Positions 7,077 through 15,516 are shown, counted from the first letter of the stretch. The stretch is DNA of 42,912 nt from Clostridia bacterium (GCA_017394605.1 JAFPXU010000154.1:1-42912), one strand, 5' to 3'. Notes: generated from the sequence alone by a model not told the origin. Translations and numbers: made by a program.

Positions 7077-8742
7077 TTTCATCACCTCCTCTCGCATTCA
7101 GATGAGGAAGCTTTCGTGTCGTCAGCAGATTCTGCTGGCGAATGATATCATAAAACGACCAGACGATCAGCAAGAACGCCACGCCTGCCGCTATGTAGTA
7201 ATAGTAGTCATCCGTCGGCTGCAGGAAGAGCATCAGCACGGCGATTCCGACCGCCACGATCTGCTTGAACAGGTATCCTGATTTATAGCCGGATTTCGCT
7301 TTGACAGTCGTTCCTTTCTTCTGAACTCCCGCTTTTTGATTGAACCAGTTCCCTACCTTTCTGGTAATGAAAATCGTGATAACAATGTATCCGCCTAACG
7401 CGGAAAGCGCGAACGTGTCCGAAATATCGACATCCAGCACGGATGCGATCCCGCCCACAAGCATCATGCATACCGCGAACATGACAATCCACAATCCGAT
7501 CTGTGTCAGCCTTTTCAGTACAAGTATCAGCGTTTTATTGGACTTTTCCGGAACCCTGGCCTGTGCGGCAGCCTCCTGCCATTTCTTGTCCACCGGAACT
7601 TTCCCGGCCGCTTTTTTGCCTTTATCGTCCAGAAACATTTCTCTCGCGTACACCTTGTTCAGCTGCCTGTTGGAGATGATATAGCTGAGAAGCGCGAGAA
7701 CCGTTGAGGCAAGAAGCATCTTGAACGGAGTCGGCGTGAAAAACAGGTTCAGAAGGATAAAGACCGGAACAGCAATGATCAGGGCCCCGAGCAGGTATTT
7801 TTTAAAATCGATCGGGATCTCCGCAGCGGCTTTCCCCGTTTCGCCGTTGACGACCGCGTAGCTGATTCTGTCACCCTTTTTATTCCTTACCGACATGAAC
7901 CACACGGGGAAAAGAGCTGATTTGGAAGAGTCCGTATAATGGATTGCCTTCTTCAGATCCGTCCGGTTCACGCTGTACTTGCTGTAGTTAAACTGCTTCT
8001 GTATCTGGGAGGCGATATTATCCACCGCCACCTCCTTCGCGTCTTCCCTGTACACGTCCGGACTGATGTCTCCCGCGTCGGCATAGTATCCGCTCAAATA
8101 TGCCGGATCAAAATCCACCGCGTGATCTTTCGGACGGAACGGTGCGATCGCGTCGCTCAGATTGTCAGCAAACCCCGACGACGCATCAAAGGAAATGCCT
8201 TCAAACGATGCCTTTACCGGAGACTTGATTTCATACGTGGATTTTTCGATGTAGTCCCCGTTCCTGGTCTCCGTCACTCCCCTGACTTTGAATTCCTCGT
8301 CGGTCTCCATCGAATAGACCCAGTAGGGCATATAAATGCCTCTGAATTTTTCGATAACGCTTTCATTTTTCAGATCATTCGGTGCGAAAAGCGCTTTTTT
8401 CACCAATCTGCGGTAGGATTCCTCGCCTTCCTTTTTCCCGATTCTGAACGGTATGACCATGTCCGGTTTTTCCTGCTCGGACGCGCGGCCTTCAAGGATA
8501 ACAGAGGTCCCGCAATAGCTGCAGAAAGTCGCAACTGTTTCTTCTGTGCTGAGAATCTCCGCTCCGCACTGCGGACACGTGAAGATAGTCGCGGTATAAT
8601 ACCCTTCCTGTTCAGATGCTTCCGCTGCCTTTGGCGCGTGGTATTCCTTTGGATCCAGAACTTTGTCGCAATACCGGCAAACCAGTTTCTGCTTCTCCGG
8701 ATCAAATTTCATATCCGCTCCGCAGCCGGGGCAAATAATCAT
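7069..8742 (-). CDS. Zinc-ribbon multispanning membrane protein, partner of the TPM protein
   Basis: The 557-residue protein begins with two zinc ribbons: CPGCG...CRYCDK (residues 4-25) and CPQCGAEIL...CSYCGTS (about 55-80). A long soluble region (about 90-310) follows, then several hydrophobic segments in the C-terminal half, arranged as two pairs and a final cluster including LLFLQP and VAFLLIVWSFY. Such proteins are commonly found next to TPM-domain genes in Firmicutes, and this pair overlaps by 8 bp. No catalytic motif is evident; a membrane-bound scaffold or protein-quality-control function is only inference. GGAAAGGAG precedes the ATG. Confidence 0.65.
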   Translation of the reverse strand: MIICPGCGADMKFDPEKQKLVCRYCDKVLDPKEYHAPKAAEASEQEGYYTATIFTCPQCGAEILSTEETVATFCSYCGTSVILEGRASEQEKPDMVIPFRIGKKEGEESYRRLVKKALFAPNDLKNESVIEKFRGIYMPYWVYSMETDEEFKVRGVTETRNGDYIEKSTYEIKSPVKASFEGISFDASSGFADNLSDAIAPFRPKDHAVDFDPAYLSGYYADAGDISPDVYREDAKEVAVDNIASQIQKQFNYSKYSVNRTDLKKAIHYTDSSKSALFPVWFMSVRNKKGDRISYAVVNGETGKAAAEIPIDFKKYLLGALIIAVPVFILLNLFFTPTPFKMLLASTVLALLSYIISNRQLNKVYAREMFLDDKGKKAAGKVPVDKKWQEAAAQARVPEKSNKTLILVLKRLTQIGLWIVMFAVCMMLVGGIASVLDVDISDTFALSALGGYIVITIFITRKVGNWFNQKAGVQKKGTTVKAKSGYKSGYLFKQIVAVGIAVLMLFLQPTDDYYYYIAAGVAFLLIVWSFYDIIRQQNLLTTRKLPHLNARGGDENA

Positions 8743-8760
8743 GTCGTTAGGCTCCTTTCC

Positions 8761-8782
8761 CGTACGCGGATAATCCGGTACG
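8761..8782. other. Near-perfect 22-nt palindrome between antiporter and zinc-ribbon genes
   Basis: Arms CGTAC/GTACG and CGGAT/ATCCG are nested with one extra base on one side, giving a hairpin of about 10 bp in the 52-bp gap, just upstream of the ribosome binding site of the zinc-ribbon gene. There is no T-run after it on the minus strand, so it is not a standard terminator. It may stabilise the downstream mRNA or be a protein-binding site. Confidence 0.4.
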
Positions 8783-8794
8783 TATCAATTAATA

Positions 8795-11056
8795 TCAAAC
8801 GTCTTCCGATACCAGCAATTTCTGAGCGGACTGATGCGTTCCTAGAACCCAGATATAATCCCCTGTTCCGAGAATCAGATCCACATCCGGCTGAACAAGC
8901 GGAAGCCCGTTCCGCTGTACCCCCAGTATGATACAGTCATACTTCTCACGTATTCCCGTATCGCGGATCGTCCGGTTGGAAAAACCCGAACCCTTGCCGA
9001 CCTCAATGGCATACGTATACAGATCGTGAATATCATCGTCCTCCGTGTGGACATACTCGCGCAGCGTCGGCGCGGACTCGTCACTTTCATTCCCGGTAAC
9101 GATACGGAAGTTTTTTATCTGATCAGGTTCCCCAACGACATACAGCATATCCCCGGCGGAAACGGTATCGGTTCCGGAAGGCATGGTAATATATCCGTCT
9201 TTCCTTGCGATTTTGACCACGTTGATCCCGAACCGTCTTCCCCATCCGAGTCTGTTCAGGGATTCGTTCTTGATTTCTTTCGGACATGGAACCGAATCGA
9301 TAAGAAGTTTTTCGTCCAGCCATTCCGTTGTCTTTCCGTCCGCCCCGCTGTCCAGAAGCCGCTCGTTCAGATTTGCAAGAAACCGCGCCTTGACCGACAG
9401 GTACAGAGAAGAGATCCAGCCCATTCTGGACGCAATAAAAATCGTCAGGATAATAATCGGAAGCAGATACAGCCCGTGCATGCCGATGATCCAGACCAGA
9501 GGGAAGAAAGCGATGATCGCTATCAAAAGGAACCGGAAGACCGTCAGCGCCATAAGCGGCAAACGGTTCTGTCTTCCCGTAACCCAGAGCGTTGTAAACA
9601 GAGTGGAATGCGTGTCGATCATAGGTCTGACGAACAGAGCAATTCCAAAGTACACCGCGATGATGGAGATCACCTTGCAGATTGCAATCGACGAAATCAC
9701 TTTCTGAAGCATTGGGTAAAGAACGAAAACTCCGATCACGGATATCCCCGCCATGATCACGCCATACAGGAGCGTTACCCTTGCATACTGTTTCAGATAG
9801 GCTGCCCAGTCATTCTCACCCGAATCCGCGTCGGAATCAGAATCCTCCGTGTACCGGTTCAGTTTTGAAGTCATTTTTTTCGGCAGTATCCTGGTAATCA
9901 GTGTCAGAATCCTGTCTGAATGCTTGATAAAAAACGGCGTTGTTAGGGTCGTAATGACCGATACGGAAATGATGATCGGATATATAAACTCTTCCATGAC
10001 CCCCAGGGACATTCCCAGTGACGCGATAATAAAGGCAAACTCGCCGATCTGAGCAAGTGAGCATCCGCAGTGAATTGCGTTGGATAGAGACTGCCCGGCA
10101 AGAAGAACCCCAAGAGAGGAGAAAAACAGTTTCCCAAAGATTGCCACGACCGTAACGATCAGGATCGGAACGATGTACTTCACGACCATTGAAGGATCCA
10201 GCATCATTCCCACTGACATGAAGAAAACGGCGCCGAACAGGTCTTTTACGCTTCCCGTCAGGTGCTCCACCTTTTCCGCATGAACCGTTCCCGCAAGCAA
10301 AGACCCGGCCATAAAGGCGCCCAGCGCTGATGAAAAACCGAGCGCGTCGGCAAGAAGCACCATTCCGAAGCAGATCCCGAGGGAACCGATCAGCGTCATC
10401 TCGTCGTTCATGACCGGAGAGAACAGTTTCATGATCGTCGGAATCAGGAAGATGCCGATCAGCAGCCACAGTGCAAGATACATCACCATGAATCCAAGCC
10501 GCAGCGCCAGCGCCCCTCCCGAAATACTTTGGCTGACGGAAACGGTAGACAGAACGATCATCATGAAAATCCCTGCAATATCCTCCACGACCAGCGTTCC
10601 AAATACCATCTGCGCATAGCGTTCTTTCGCAACACCCAGCTCATCAAACGCCTTGATGATGATCGTCGTGGAACTCATGGACAGCATGCCGCCCAGGAAA
10701 ATGCATTCCATGGTCTCCCAGCCGAGCGCTTTACCGACAAAATAGCCGAGCAGCAGCATGCCGCCCACTTCCGTAAGCGCAATAACAAGACCCATCGCCC
10801 CGACCTTCAGAAGTTTGTGAAGATTAAACTCGAGACCGAGTCCGAACATCAGGATAATGATGCCTATTTCGCTCCATGTACGGATTGCCGTCTCATCCGC
10901 GACGGTAAAGAAAAGCGGCATATAAGGCCCGATCAGGAATCCTGCAACGATATAGCCAAGGACGAGCGGTTGTTTGATCCTCCGAAACAGAACCGTAACG
11001 ACCGCGGCCGTCAGCAACATAATCGCAAGATCTGAAATCAGTGTCGGCAGATGCAT
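8795..11056 (-). CDS. Kef-type K+/H+ (CPA2) antiporter with two C-terminal RCK_C (TrkA_C) domains
   Basis: A 753-residue membrane protein. The N-terminal half (about residues 5-385) has the 12 or so helices of the sodium/proton exchanger fold, with VLGYIVAGFLIGP, FGLGLEFNL and ALGAFMAGSLLAGT. A second hydrophobic block (about 425-560) follows. Then come two TrkA_C-like domains: one near 580-660, ending in DMLYVVGEPDQI, and one near 675-750, ending in GDYIWVLGTHQ. There is no Rossmann RCK_N domain, so ligand control differs from KefC. It should exchange K+ or Na+ for protons across the cytoplasmic membrane. CGGGAG precedes the start; only 30 bp separate it from the kinase gene. Confidence 0.85.
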   Translation of the reverse strand: MHLPTLISDLAIMLLTAAVVTVLFRRIKQPLVLGYIVAGFLIGPYMPLFFTVADETAIRTWSEIGIIILMFGLGLEFNLHKLLKVGAMGLVIALTEVGGMLLLGYFVGKALGWETMECIFLGGMLSMSSTTIIIKAFDELGVAKERYAQMVFGTLVVEDIAGIFMMIVLSTVSVSQSISGGALALRLGFMVMYLALWLLIGIFLIPTIMKLFSPVMNDEMTLIGSLGICFGMVLLADALGFSSALGAFMAGSLLAGTVHAEKVEHLTGSVKDLFGAVFFMSVGMMLDPSMVVKYIVPILIVTVVAIFGKLFFSSLGVLLAGQSLSNAIHCGCSLAQIGEFAFIIASLGMSLGVMEEFIYPIIISVSVITTLTTPFFIKHSDRILTLITRILPKKMTSKLNRYTEDSDSDADSGENDWAAYLKQYARVTLLYGVIMAGISVIGVFVLYPMLQKVISSIAICKVISIIAVYFGIALFVRPMIDTHSTLFTTLWVTGRQNRLPLMALTVFRFLLIAIIAFFPLVWIIGMHGLYLLPIIILTIFIASRMGWISSLYLSVKARFLANLNERLLDSGADGKTTEWLDEKLLIDSVPCPKEIKNESLNRLGWGRRFGINVVKIARKDGYITMPSGTDTVSAGDMLYVVGEPDQIKNFRIVTGNESDESAPTLREYVHTEDDDIHDLYTYAIEVGKGSGFSNRTIRDTGIREKYDCIILGVQRNGLPLVQPDVDLILGTGDYIWVLGTHQSAQKLLVSEDV

Positions 11057-11086
11057 ATCATTCTCCCGGAAAGCGGAATGCTTTTT

Positions 11087-11620
11087 TCACTTTCTTTTCC
11101 CAAAATCAACATCAAAATCCACAAGATACTCATCATCGATCAGGAGATAATTACAGCCGTGCTTCTGACACGCTTTCAGGTTCTCCTCGTTGTCACGGAT
11201 CAGCTCTTCTCTGTCAAGGTCAGAATCGTCCAACCTTTTTTCTATCCCGTCTGCATATTTAATGATATCAGAATAGTTGTTTTCTATATAGCGCGTTGTC
11301 ATGATCAGGCAGCAGTCCCGGATATAGGGAAGATACTGCTCGCTGAAATCCTTTTTCCAGTCAAACGGAATATAAACGCCCTCCACGATCAGATTCTGGT
11401 GATTCTCCACTGCGGTCTTGATCATTTCGAGTACAATCGGCCAGAGATAGGCTGTCAGTTTTTCCTGACTGTCATCCGCTGTCAGATCCGTATTTCCGCT
11501 CCTGATGAGCCCCATCTTCAAATGGTCAATGGACAGATACGGTATGTCGTACTTTTCAAGCAGCTTCTGGGCAAGCACTGTCTTTCCGGTATGAGATGCT
11601 CCCGAAATCAAAATGATCAT
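11087..11620 (-). CDS. P-loop nucleotide kinase-like protein (AAA/zeta-toxin or adenylate-kinase fold)
   Basis: A 177-residue single-domain P-loop protein. The Walker A motif GASHTGKT spans residues 7-14. IDHLK near residue 31 and LIVEGVY near residue 78 match the substrate-binding and Walker B-like positions of small-molecule kinases. Arg-rich and acidic stretches (about 125-145) would form the lid. Proteins of this type are often annotated as zeta toxin-like or adenylate kinase-like; the substrate is unknown. Its start overlaps the end of the sirtuin gene by 4 bp (ATGA), so the two are translationally coupled. This physical link suggests a role related to ADP-ribosylation or NAD metabolism, which is inference. 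Confidence 0.7.
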   Translation of the reverse strand: MIILISGASHTGKTVLAQKLLEKYDIPYLSIDHLKMGLIRSGNTDLTADDSQEKLTAYLWPIVLEMIKTAVENHQNLIVEGVYIPFDWKKDFSEQYLPYIRDCCLIMTTRYIENNYSDIIKYADGIEKRLDDSDLDREELIRDNEENLKACQKHGCNYLLIDDEYLVDFDVDFGKRK

Positions 11621-12546
11621 TTTGTTTCTTCCTCCATGTAGTCGTCTTTAAAATCTTTTCCGCTGCGGTGTAGAACATCCTGAACATCCCTGATCGCTCC
11701 GCCGATATCATGATTAACAAGAATCGCGCGCTCTCCAATCTGTTCGGGACATACGGCGTCTTCCATATTGATGCTCGAATATACCCATTTCGGATTGCCG
11801 GCAGTCATCCGCCAGAACGGGTACTTAATGATCCCCGGCGTATTATAGCCGACCCCAAGTTCCAGCAAGAGAATCCTGTCGCCGGCATGTCTTCGCAAGA
11901 ACATCTCGTATCTCGCCGCCATTCTCTTCCATTCCGCGCCTTCAACAAATGTAGAATCGTTCCGAAGGTGCATCCTGAGCGGCTTTCCGCATTCCGGACA
12001 TACAGGAAGCAGTTCGGGCGGGATACGCATATCTTTCTGCTTTTCCACCATCTCGCGAATGGTTTCCATATTGCTGTACGTTTTTGTACAGCACGGCACT
12101 GAGCATTGAAACAGTCCAAGATCTCCCTGGGTACAGAACACCTTGCTTCCCTCGAAGCCCGCCTTCAGAAAGCAGTGGTCCGTATTGGTAGACAGCACAA
12201 AATATTCGCGGTCACGGACTAATTCCAGCAGTTCACGGTAGACCGGTTTCGGCGGATCCATGTAGCGGTTGATCCAGACGTGCCTGCTGAAGTACGCCCA
12301 GTACTCCTCTCTTGTCGGAAAGGGAAAGAATCCGCCGGAAAAAATGTCTGTAAAATGGTATTTTTCAATGAAATCCGCAAAATACCGATGGAAGCGCTCC
12401 CCGGAATAGGTAAACCCCGCCGAAGTCGAAAGCCCGGCTCCGGCACCGATCAGAACCGCATCGGCATTCTCAAGAATTTCAGCGATTTTTCTTATCTGCT
12501 CCGAGTAAGCTCCGGTAGATCTGATCGTCCTGATCGCTGAACACAT
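11617..12546 (-). CDS. Class M sirtuin (SirTM), macrodomain-linked protein ADP-ribosyltransferase
   Basis: The 309-residue Sir2-fold protein has an NAD-binding motif GAGAGLSTSAG (residues 34-44) and TNTDHCF (about 120-126). At the position of the deacetylase catalytic His it has TQGD with Q140, as in class M sirtuins that ADP-ribosylate rather than deacylate. Four Cys (C148, C152 or C153, C183, C186) make the structural zinc site. Known relatives in Staphylococcus and Streptococcus modify a lipoylated GcvH-like protein, and the macrodomain partner reverses this. Here neither GcvH-L nor LplA is present. The start has GAGGTG 7 nt upstream, inside the macrodomain gene (68-bp overlap). Confidence 0.85.
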   Translation of the reverse strand: MCSAIRTIRSTGAYSEQIRKIAEILENADAVLIGAGAGLSTSAGFTYSGERFHRYFADFIEKYHFTDIFSGGFFPFPTREEYWAYFSRHVWINRYMDPPKPVYRELLELVRDREYFVLSTNTDHCFLKAGFEGSKVFCTQGDLGLFQCSVPCCTKTYSNMETIREMVEKQKDMRIPPELLPVCPECGKPLRMHLRNDSTFVEGAEWKRMAARYEMFLRRHAGDRILLLELGVGYNTPGIIKYPFWRMTAGNPKWVYSSINMEDAVCPEQIGERAILVNHDIGGAIRDVQDVLHRSGKDFKDDYMEEETK

Positions 12547-13267
12547 TGAATATCACCTCTATTGAACCTCTGTGCTCTCGCACGGTATCCACTGCGATCT
12601 CCGCCGCAGGCAGATGCGGAAACCCGAATACTCCGGTAGAGATGCAGCAGAACGCAACACTTCTCACTCCGTTTTCCCTTGCCTTCGCAAGGCAATTCCG
12701 ATAGCAGTCCGCCAGCAGTTTTCTGGCTTTTTCCGTAAGGTTCCCCCGTACGATCGGACCGACCGTGTGAAGAACATACTTGCACGGGAGATTGTATGCT
12801 TTCGTAATCTTGGCTGTTCCGGTCGGTTCCTCATGGCCTTGACGCTCCATAATGAGGCCGCAGTCTCTTCTCAACTGAATTCCCGCAAAGGTATGAATGC
12901 AATTGTCAATGCATGCATGGCACGGAACATAGCACCCGGTCATCCCGCTGTTTGCAGCGTTCACGATTGCGTCGCATCGCAGTCTTGTGATATCTCCCTT
13001 CCAGAGATAAATACCGTCTTCCACGGGGTTCAAGTCTGAAAAATCCGTGATTCCGTCTTCCCGTATCCTCTCCTGAAGATACGAATCCTGTACCTCCAGA
13101 AACGCCTCATCGATGTCGCCGGGCATCCGGACATTCATCAGCGACCGCAGAAGCCGCCTCTGCCCGTCTTCCTGATCCGGAATCCCGATTACCGTTCCGT
13201 CCTTCCTTTCCTGAAGGAGCCTTCGTATGAGATAAAGTCTTCTTTCCTTCTGATTCACAGCCGTCAT
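12479..13267 (-). CDS. Zinc-dependent-type macrodomain ADP-ribosylhydrolase
   Basis: The protein is 262 residues from the ATG at 13267. A helical N-terminal region (about 1-85) precedes a macrodomain (about 86-260). The macrodomain has VNAANSGMTGC (NAAN at 103-106), the Cys/His cluster PCHACIDNCIHTFAG (C116, H117, C119, H125), and ISTGVFGFP (about 209-217). The Cys/His insertion marks the SirTM-linked, zinc-requiring macrodomains that remove mono-ADP-ribose. AGGAG directly abuts the ATG at 13267, while a GTG at 13258 has the same motif at a 9-nt gap and may be the true start. It is the first gene of the leftward string and overlaps the sirtuin gene by 68 bp. Confidence 0.85.
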   Translation of the reverse strand: MTAVNQKERRLYLIRRLLQERKDGTVIGIPDQEDGQRRLLRSLMNVRMPGDIDEAFLEVQDSYLQERIREDGITDFSDLNPVEDGIYLWKGDITRLRCDAIVNAANSGMTGCYVPCHACIDNCIHTFAGIQLRRDCGLIMERQGHEEPTGTAKITKAYNLPCKYVLHTVGPIVRGNLTEKARKLLADCYRNCLAKARENGVRSVAFCCISTGVFGFPHLPAAEIAVDTVREHRGSIEVIFNVFSDQDDQIYRSLLGADKKNR

Positions 13268-13316
13268 CTCCTGATTAACAGTATACACGAAAATCTGACT
13301 GTCTGCGCCGCACAGT

Positions 13317-13341
13317 AAAAAGAGGCCCGAGGGCCTCAAAA
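13317..13341 (-). terminator. Rho-independent terminator after the NlpC/P60 gene
   Basis: On the minus strand GAGGCC and GGCCTC form a GC-rich 6-bp stem with a short loop, followed by five T. It lies 20 bp after the NlpC/P60 stop codon and separates that gene from the macrodomain operon. Confidence 0.8.
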
Positions 13342-13358
13342 GATATGTTAGATTTTTA

Positions 13359-15377
13359 TCAGAATACGCGGCACGCGCAGATGAAATTGTTCTGCCAATA
13401 GCTTCCTTCCTTCAGAACGGAGGAAGACTGACGGACTTTCCCGTCGGAGGAACTTGCATCGATCATTCTTCCGCTTCCGAGATAGATCCCTACATGGCCC
13501 GAAAAGACCAGTATGTCGCCCCGCTGCGCGCTTGACAGAGACGTAATCCTGGAATACCTTGTCGTAGACGCCCACTGGCTGGATGTCATGTAGTTGCAGC
13601 TTACGCCGGCATTCTTCAGACAGTAATAGACGAATCCAGAGCAGTCAAATGTATTCGGCCCCTTTGCGCCGCGGACATATGTGCATCCCAGTTTGCTCTC
13701 CGCAATCGCAATTGCCTTCTCCGCGCCTGTCTTATTGGCAATGTTCGCGGCAGTACCACCGCCCGAACTTCCGCCCGAAGAGGATGAGCCTCCCGATGAA
13801 GACTGTGTTGCCGGTTTTGTGACTGGTGTACTGGCTTTCCTTGCGGAAGAAGAATTCAGTTTTTTCAGCGTATACGTGTTCAAAATCCCGTCGGCAGTCA
13901 GATGATTCTTCTTTTGAAATTCCTTGACTGCGGCAGCGGTCAAGTCCCCGTAATAGCCGGAATCATTTCCGGATTTCAGATAATTCAGTGCGATCAGGCG
14001 CTTCTGGGCATTTTTGACGTCCGATCCGGAGTCACCGACTTTCAGGGATTTCCCGGACGCAGCATCGGAAAGGATCGCGTCCCTTGTCAGAGGTCCCAGT
14101 GCCCCGTCCACAGTCAGCCCGTTCGCGCGCTGGAAGGACTTAATGGCGGATCTTGTCGTTTTATTGAAAACGCCTTTGACATTCGATTTGCTGGAGATGT
14201 ACCCGAGTTTGTATAACTTCTCCTGGCACTGCTTGATAACCGGTGCCTCGTCCCCGATTTTAAACGCATTGCCCACAACGTCCTCGTCGTACATCATGCC
14301 GAGGGACTTCTCTCCGATTTTTCCGTCCACGCTAAGCTTGTTTTTCTTCTGGAACATTTTCGCGGCTTCCGTGGTCTTCTCTCCGAATTTACCGGTAATG
14401 TTTGCCTTATTGTCCAGATATCCAAGCTCATACAGACGGTGCTGGACTTCTTCCACGTCCACTCCGGAGTCTCCCTCCTGCATGACGTAAATCTTTGCGT
14501 CTTTGGACATCAGAAGCGTATAGGTCTGTTCCCCACAGATTCCGTCATGTACAAGGCCGTTGTGCAATTGAAACGTTCTGAGAGAGGACTTTGTGAGCGG
14601 TCCGTAATACTGGGTCGTCTCGTCCGGATCCATATATCCGAGTTCCATCAGCCTTGCCTGGATCTCCGATACGATTTCTCCGGTATATCCCTCTTCAATC
14701 TGCCCCTCAAAGGCGGGATATCCTTCTGCTTCTTCTACAACCTGCTCGGATGCGAATTGTTCTGTGTTTTCTTCCGGTACGGACTCCTCCGAAGAGTTGA
14801 ATACCGTTCCGTTCCCTTCTTCCCCGGCGTCATAGCTCTCAATAACCGTCTGCTCGCTCTCGGACATCGCAACGGAGGATTTCCTGGAGTTTCTCATCGC
14901 GATTACAGCAACCAGAACCAGCAGCAAGACAAGGATCGGAACCGTACACAAAAGATACTGAGCCGATCTCGAACGGCTCTGCATCCAGTTCAAAAGGCCC
15001 GACCATGCCCGCTGAACAGCGCGCCCGATTCCGCGGAAAGCCATGACCGCCCTGCGGCAAATCTGTTTCAGAATGCTCTTTTTCCGTTTTGTCGGGGAAG
15101 TTTTCGCTGCAGAGGCATTGCTTCTGCGCACATTTGAGTCGGGACGGGTAGCCGGGCGTTCAGAAGATACGTTCCTATCGGTCGGGCGAACAGAACGCCT
15201 CTTCATGTCGGAAGCTGCATAGGAATGCCGCGTCTCCGTTCTTTCAGAATAACGCGCGGAAGAAGACGACCGCTCGGAACGAACGGTTCCGTTCCCGGAT
15301 TGTTCTGTTGTTCTGCGTGTTTTCCGGATCGTCTGTTCACCGGAAGCATTCGCCGTGTTCTTTCTTCTCTGTTCCAT
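13359..15377 (-). CDS. Membrane-anchored NlpC/P60 peptidoglycan hydrolase with four peptidoglycan-binding domains
   Basis: A 672-residue protein. The N-terminal 115 or so residues are Arg/Ser/Thr-rich and cytoplasmic. One membrane helix (LLCTVPILVLLLVLVAVIA, near 140-160) and an acidic linker follow. Four PG_binding_1 repeats cover about residues 225-510, each with a pattern like LYELGY...T..A...FQ..N.L..DG. A Ser/Gly linker leads to a C-terminal NlpC/P60 domain with catalytic Cys in FDCSGFVYYC and His in SGHVGIYLG. It should cleave stem peptides (gamma-D-Glu to diamino acid) outside the membrane. The ATG at 15377 has GGGAG just upstream; the in-frame start at 15452 falls in the promoter. The type II topology with a charged cytoplasmic head may allow regulation by phosphorylation, which is inference. 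Confidence 0.88.
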   Translation of the reverse strand: MEQRRKNTANASGEQTIRKTRRTTEQSGNGTVRSERSSSSARYSERTETRHSYAASDMKRRSVRPTDRNVSSERPATRPDSNVRRSNASAAKTSPTKRKKSILKQICRRAVMAFRGIGRAVQRAWSGLLNWMQSRSRSAQYLLCTVPILVLLLVLVAVIAMRNSRKSSVAMSESEQTVIESYDAGEEGNGTVFNSSEESVPEENTEQFASEQVVEEAEGYPAFEGQIEEGYTGEIVSEIQARLMELGYMDPDETTQYYGPLTKSSLRTFQLHNGLVHDGICGEQTYTLLMSKDAKIYVMQEGDSGVDVEEVQHRLYELGYLDNKANITGKFGEKTTEAAKMFQKKNKLSVDGKIGEKSLGMMYDEDVVGNAFKIGDEAPVIKQCQEKLYKLGYISSKSNVKGVFNKTTRSAIKSFQRANGLTVDGALGPLTRDAILSDAASGKSLKVGDSGSDVKNAQKRLIALNYLKSGNDSGYYGDLTAAAVKEFQKKNHLTADGILNTYTLKKLNSSSARKASTPVTKPATQSSSGGSSSSGGSSGGGTAANIANKTGAEKAIAIAESKLGCTYVRGAKGPNTFDCSGFVYYCLKNAGVSCNYMTSSQWASTTRYSRITSLSSAQRGDILVFSGHVGIYLGSGRMIDASSSDGKVRQSSSVLKEGSYWQNNFICACRVF

Positions 15378-15422
15378 GCTCTCCCGTTCCCCGTATCCGG
15401 GGAGATACAAAATGCCGTTTAT

Positions 15423-15452
15423 ATTATATGTGAAAGGGGCAACCCAAAACAA
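15423..15452 (-). promoter_or_regulatory. Promoter of the NlpC/P60 gene
   Basis: A perfect TATAAT lies at 15428-15423 on the minus strand, with a weak -35 TTGTTT at 15452-15447 and an 18-bp spacer. Between it and the start codon, CCCCG and CGGGG around 15389-15402 can pair into a small hairpin in the leader. Confidence 0.5.
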
Positions 15453-15516
15453 TATACGAAATTCAAACTTTTGGAAACGCGCATCCGTGTAAGCAGCGCC
15501 GTTAAATAATTGTCCT

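Noticed and set aside
6264..7145. 293-codon plus-strand open frame opposite the TPM gene
   Set aside because: Arises from the GC-rich glycine tail on the other strand; no start signals.
7939..8931. Long (330-codon) plus-strand open frame opposite the zinc-ribbon gene
   Set aside because: It is the antisense shadow of a convincing gene; its translation is Arg/Phe-rich without domain logic and has no ribosome binding site.
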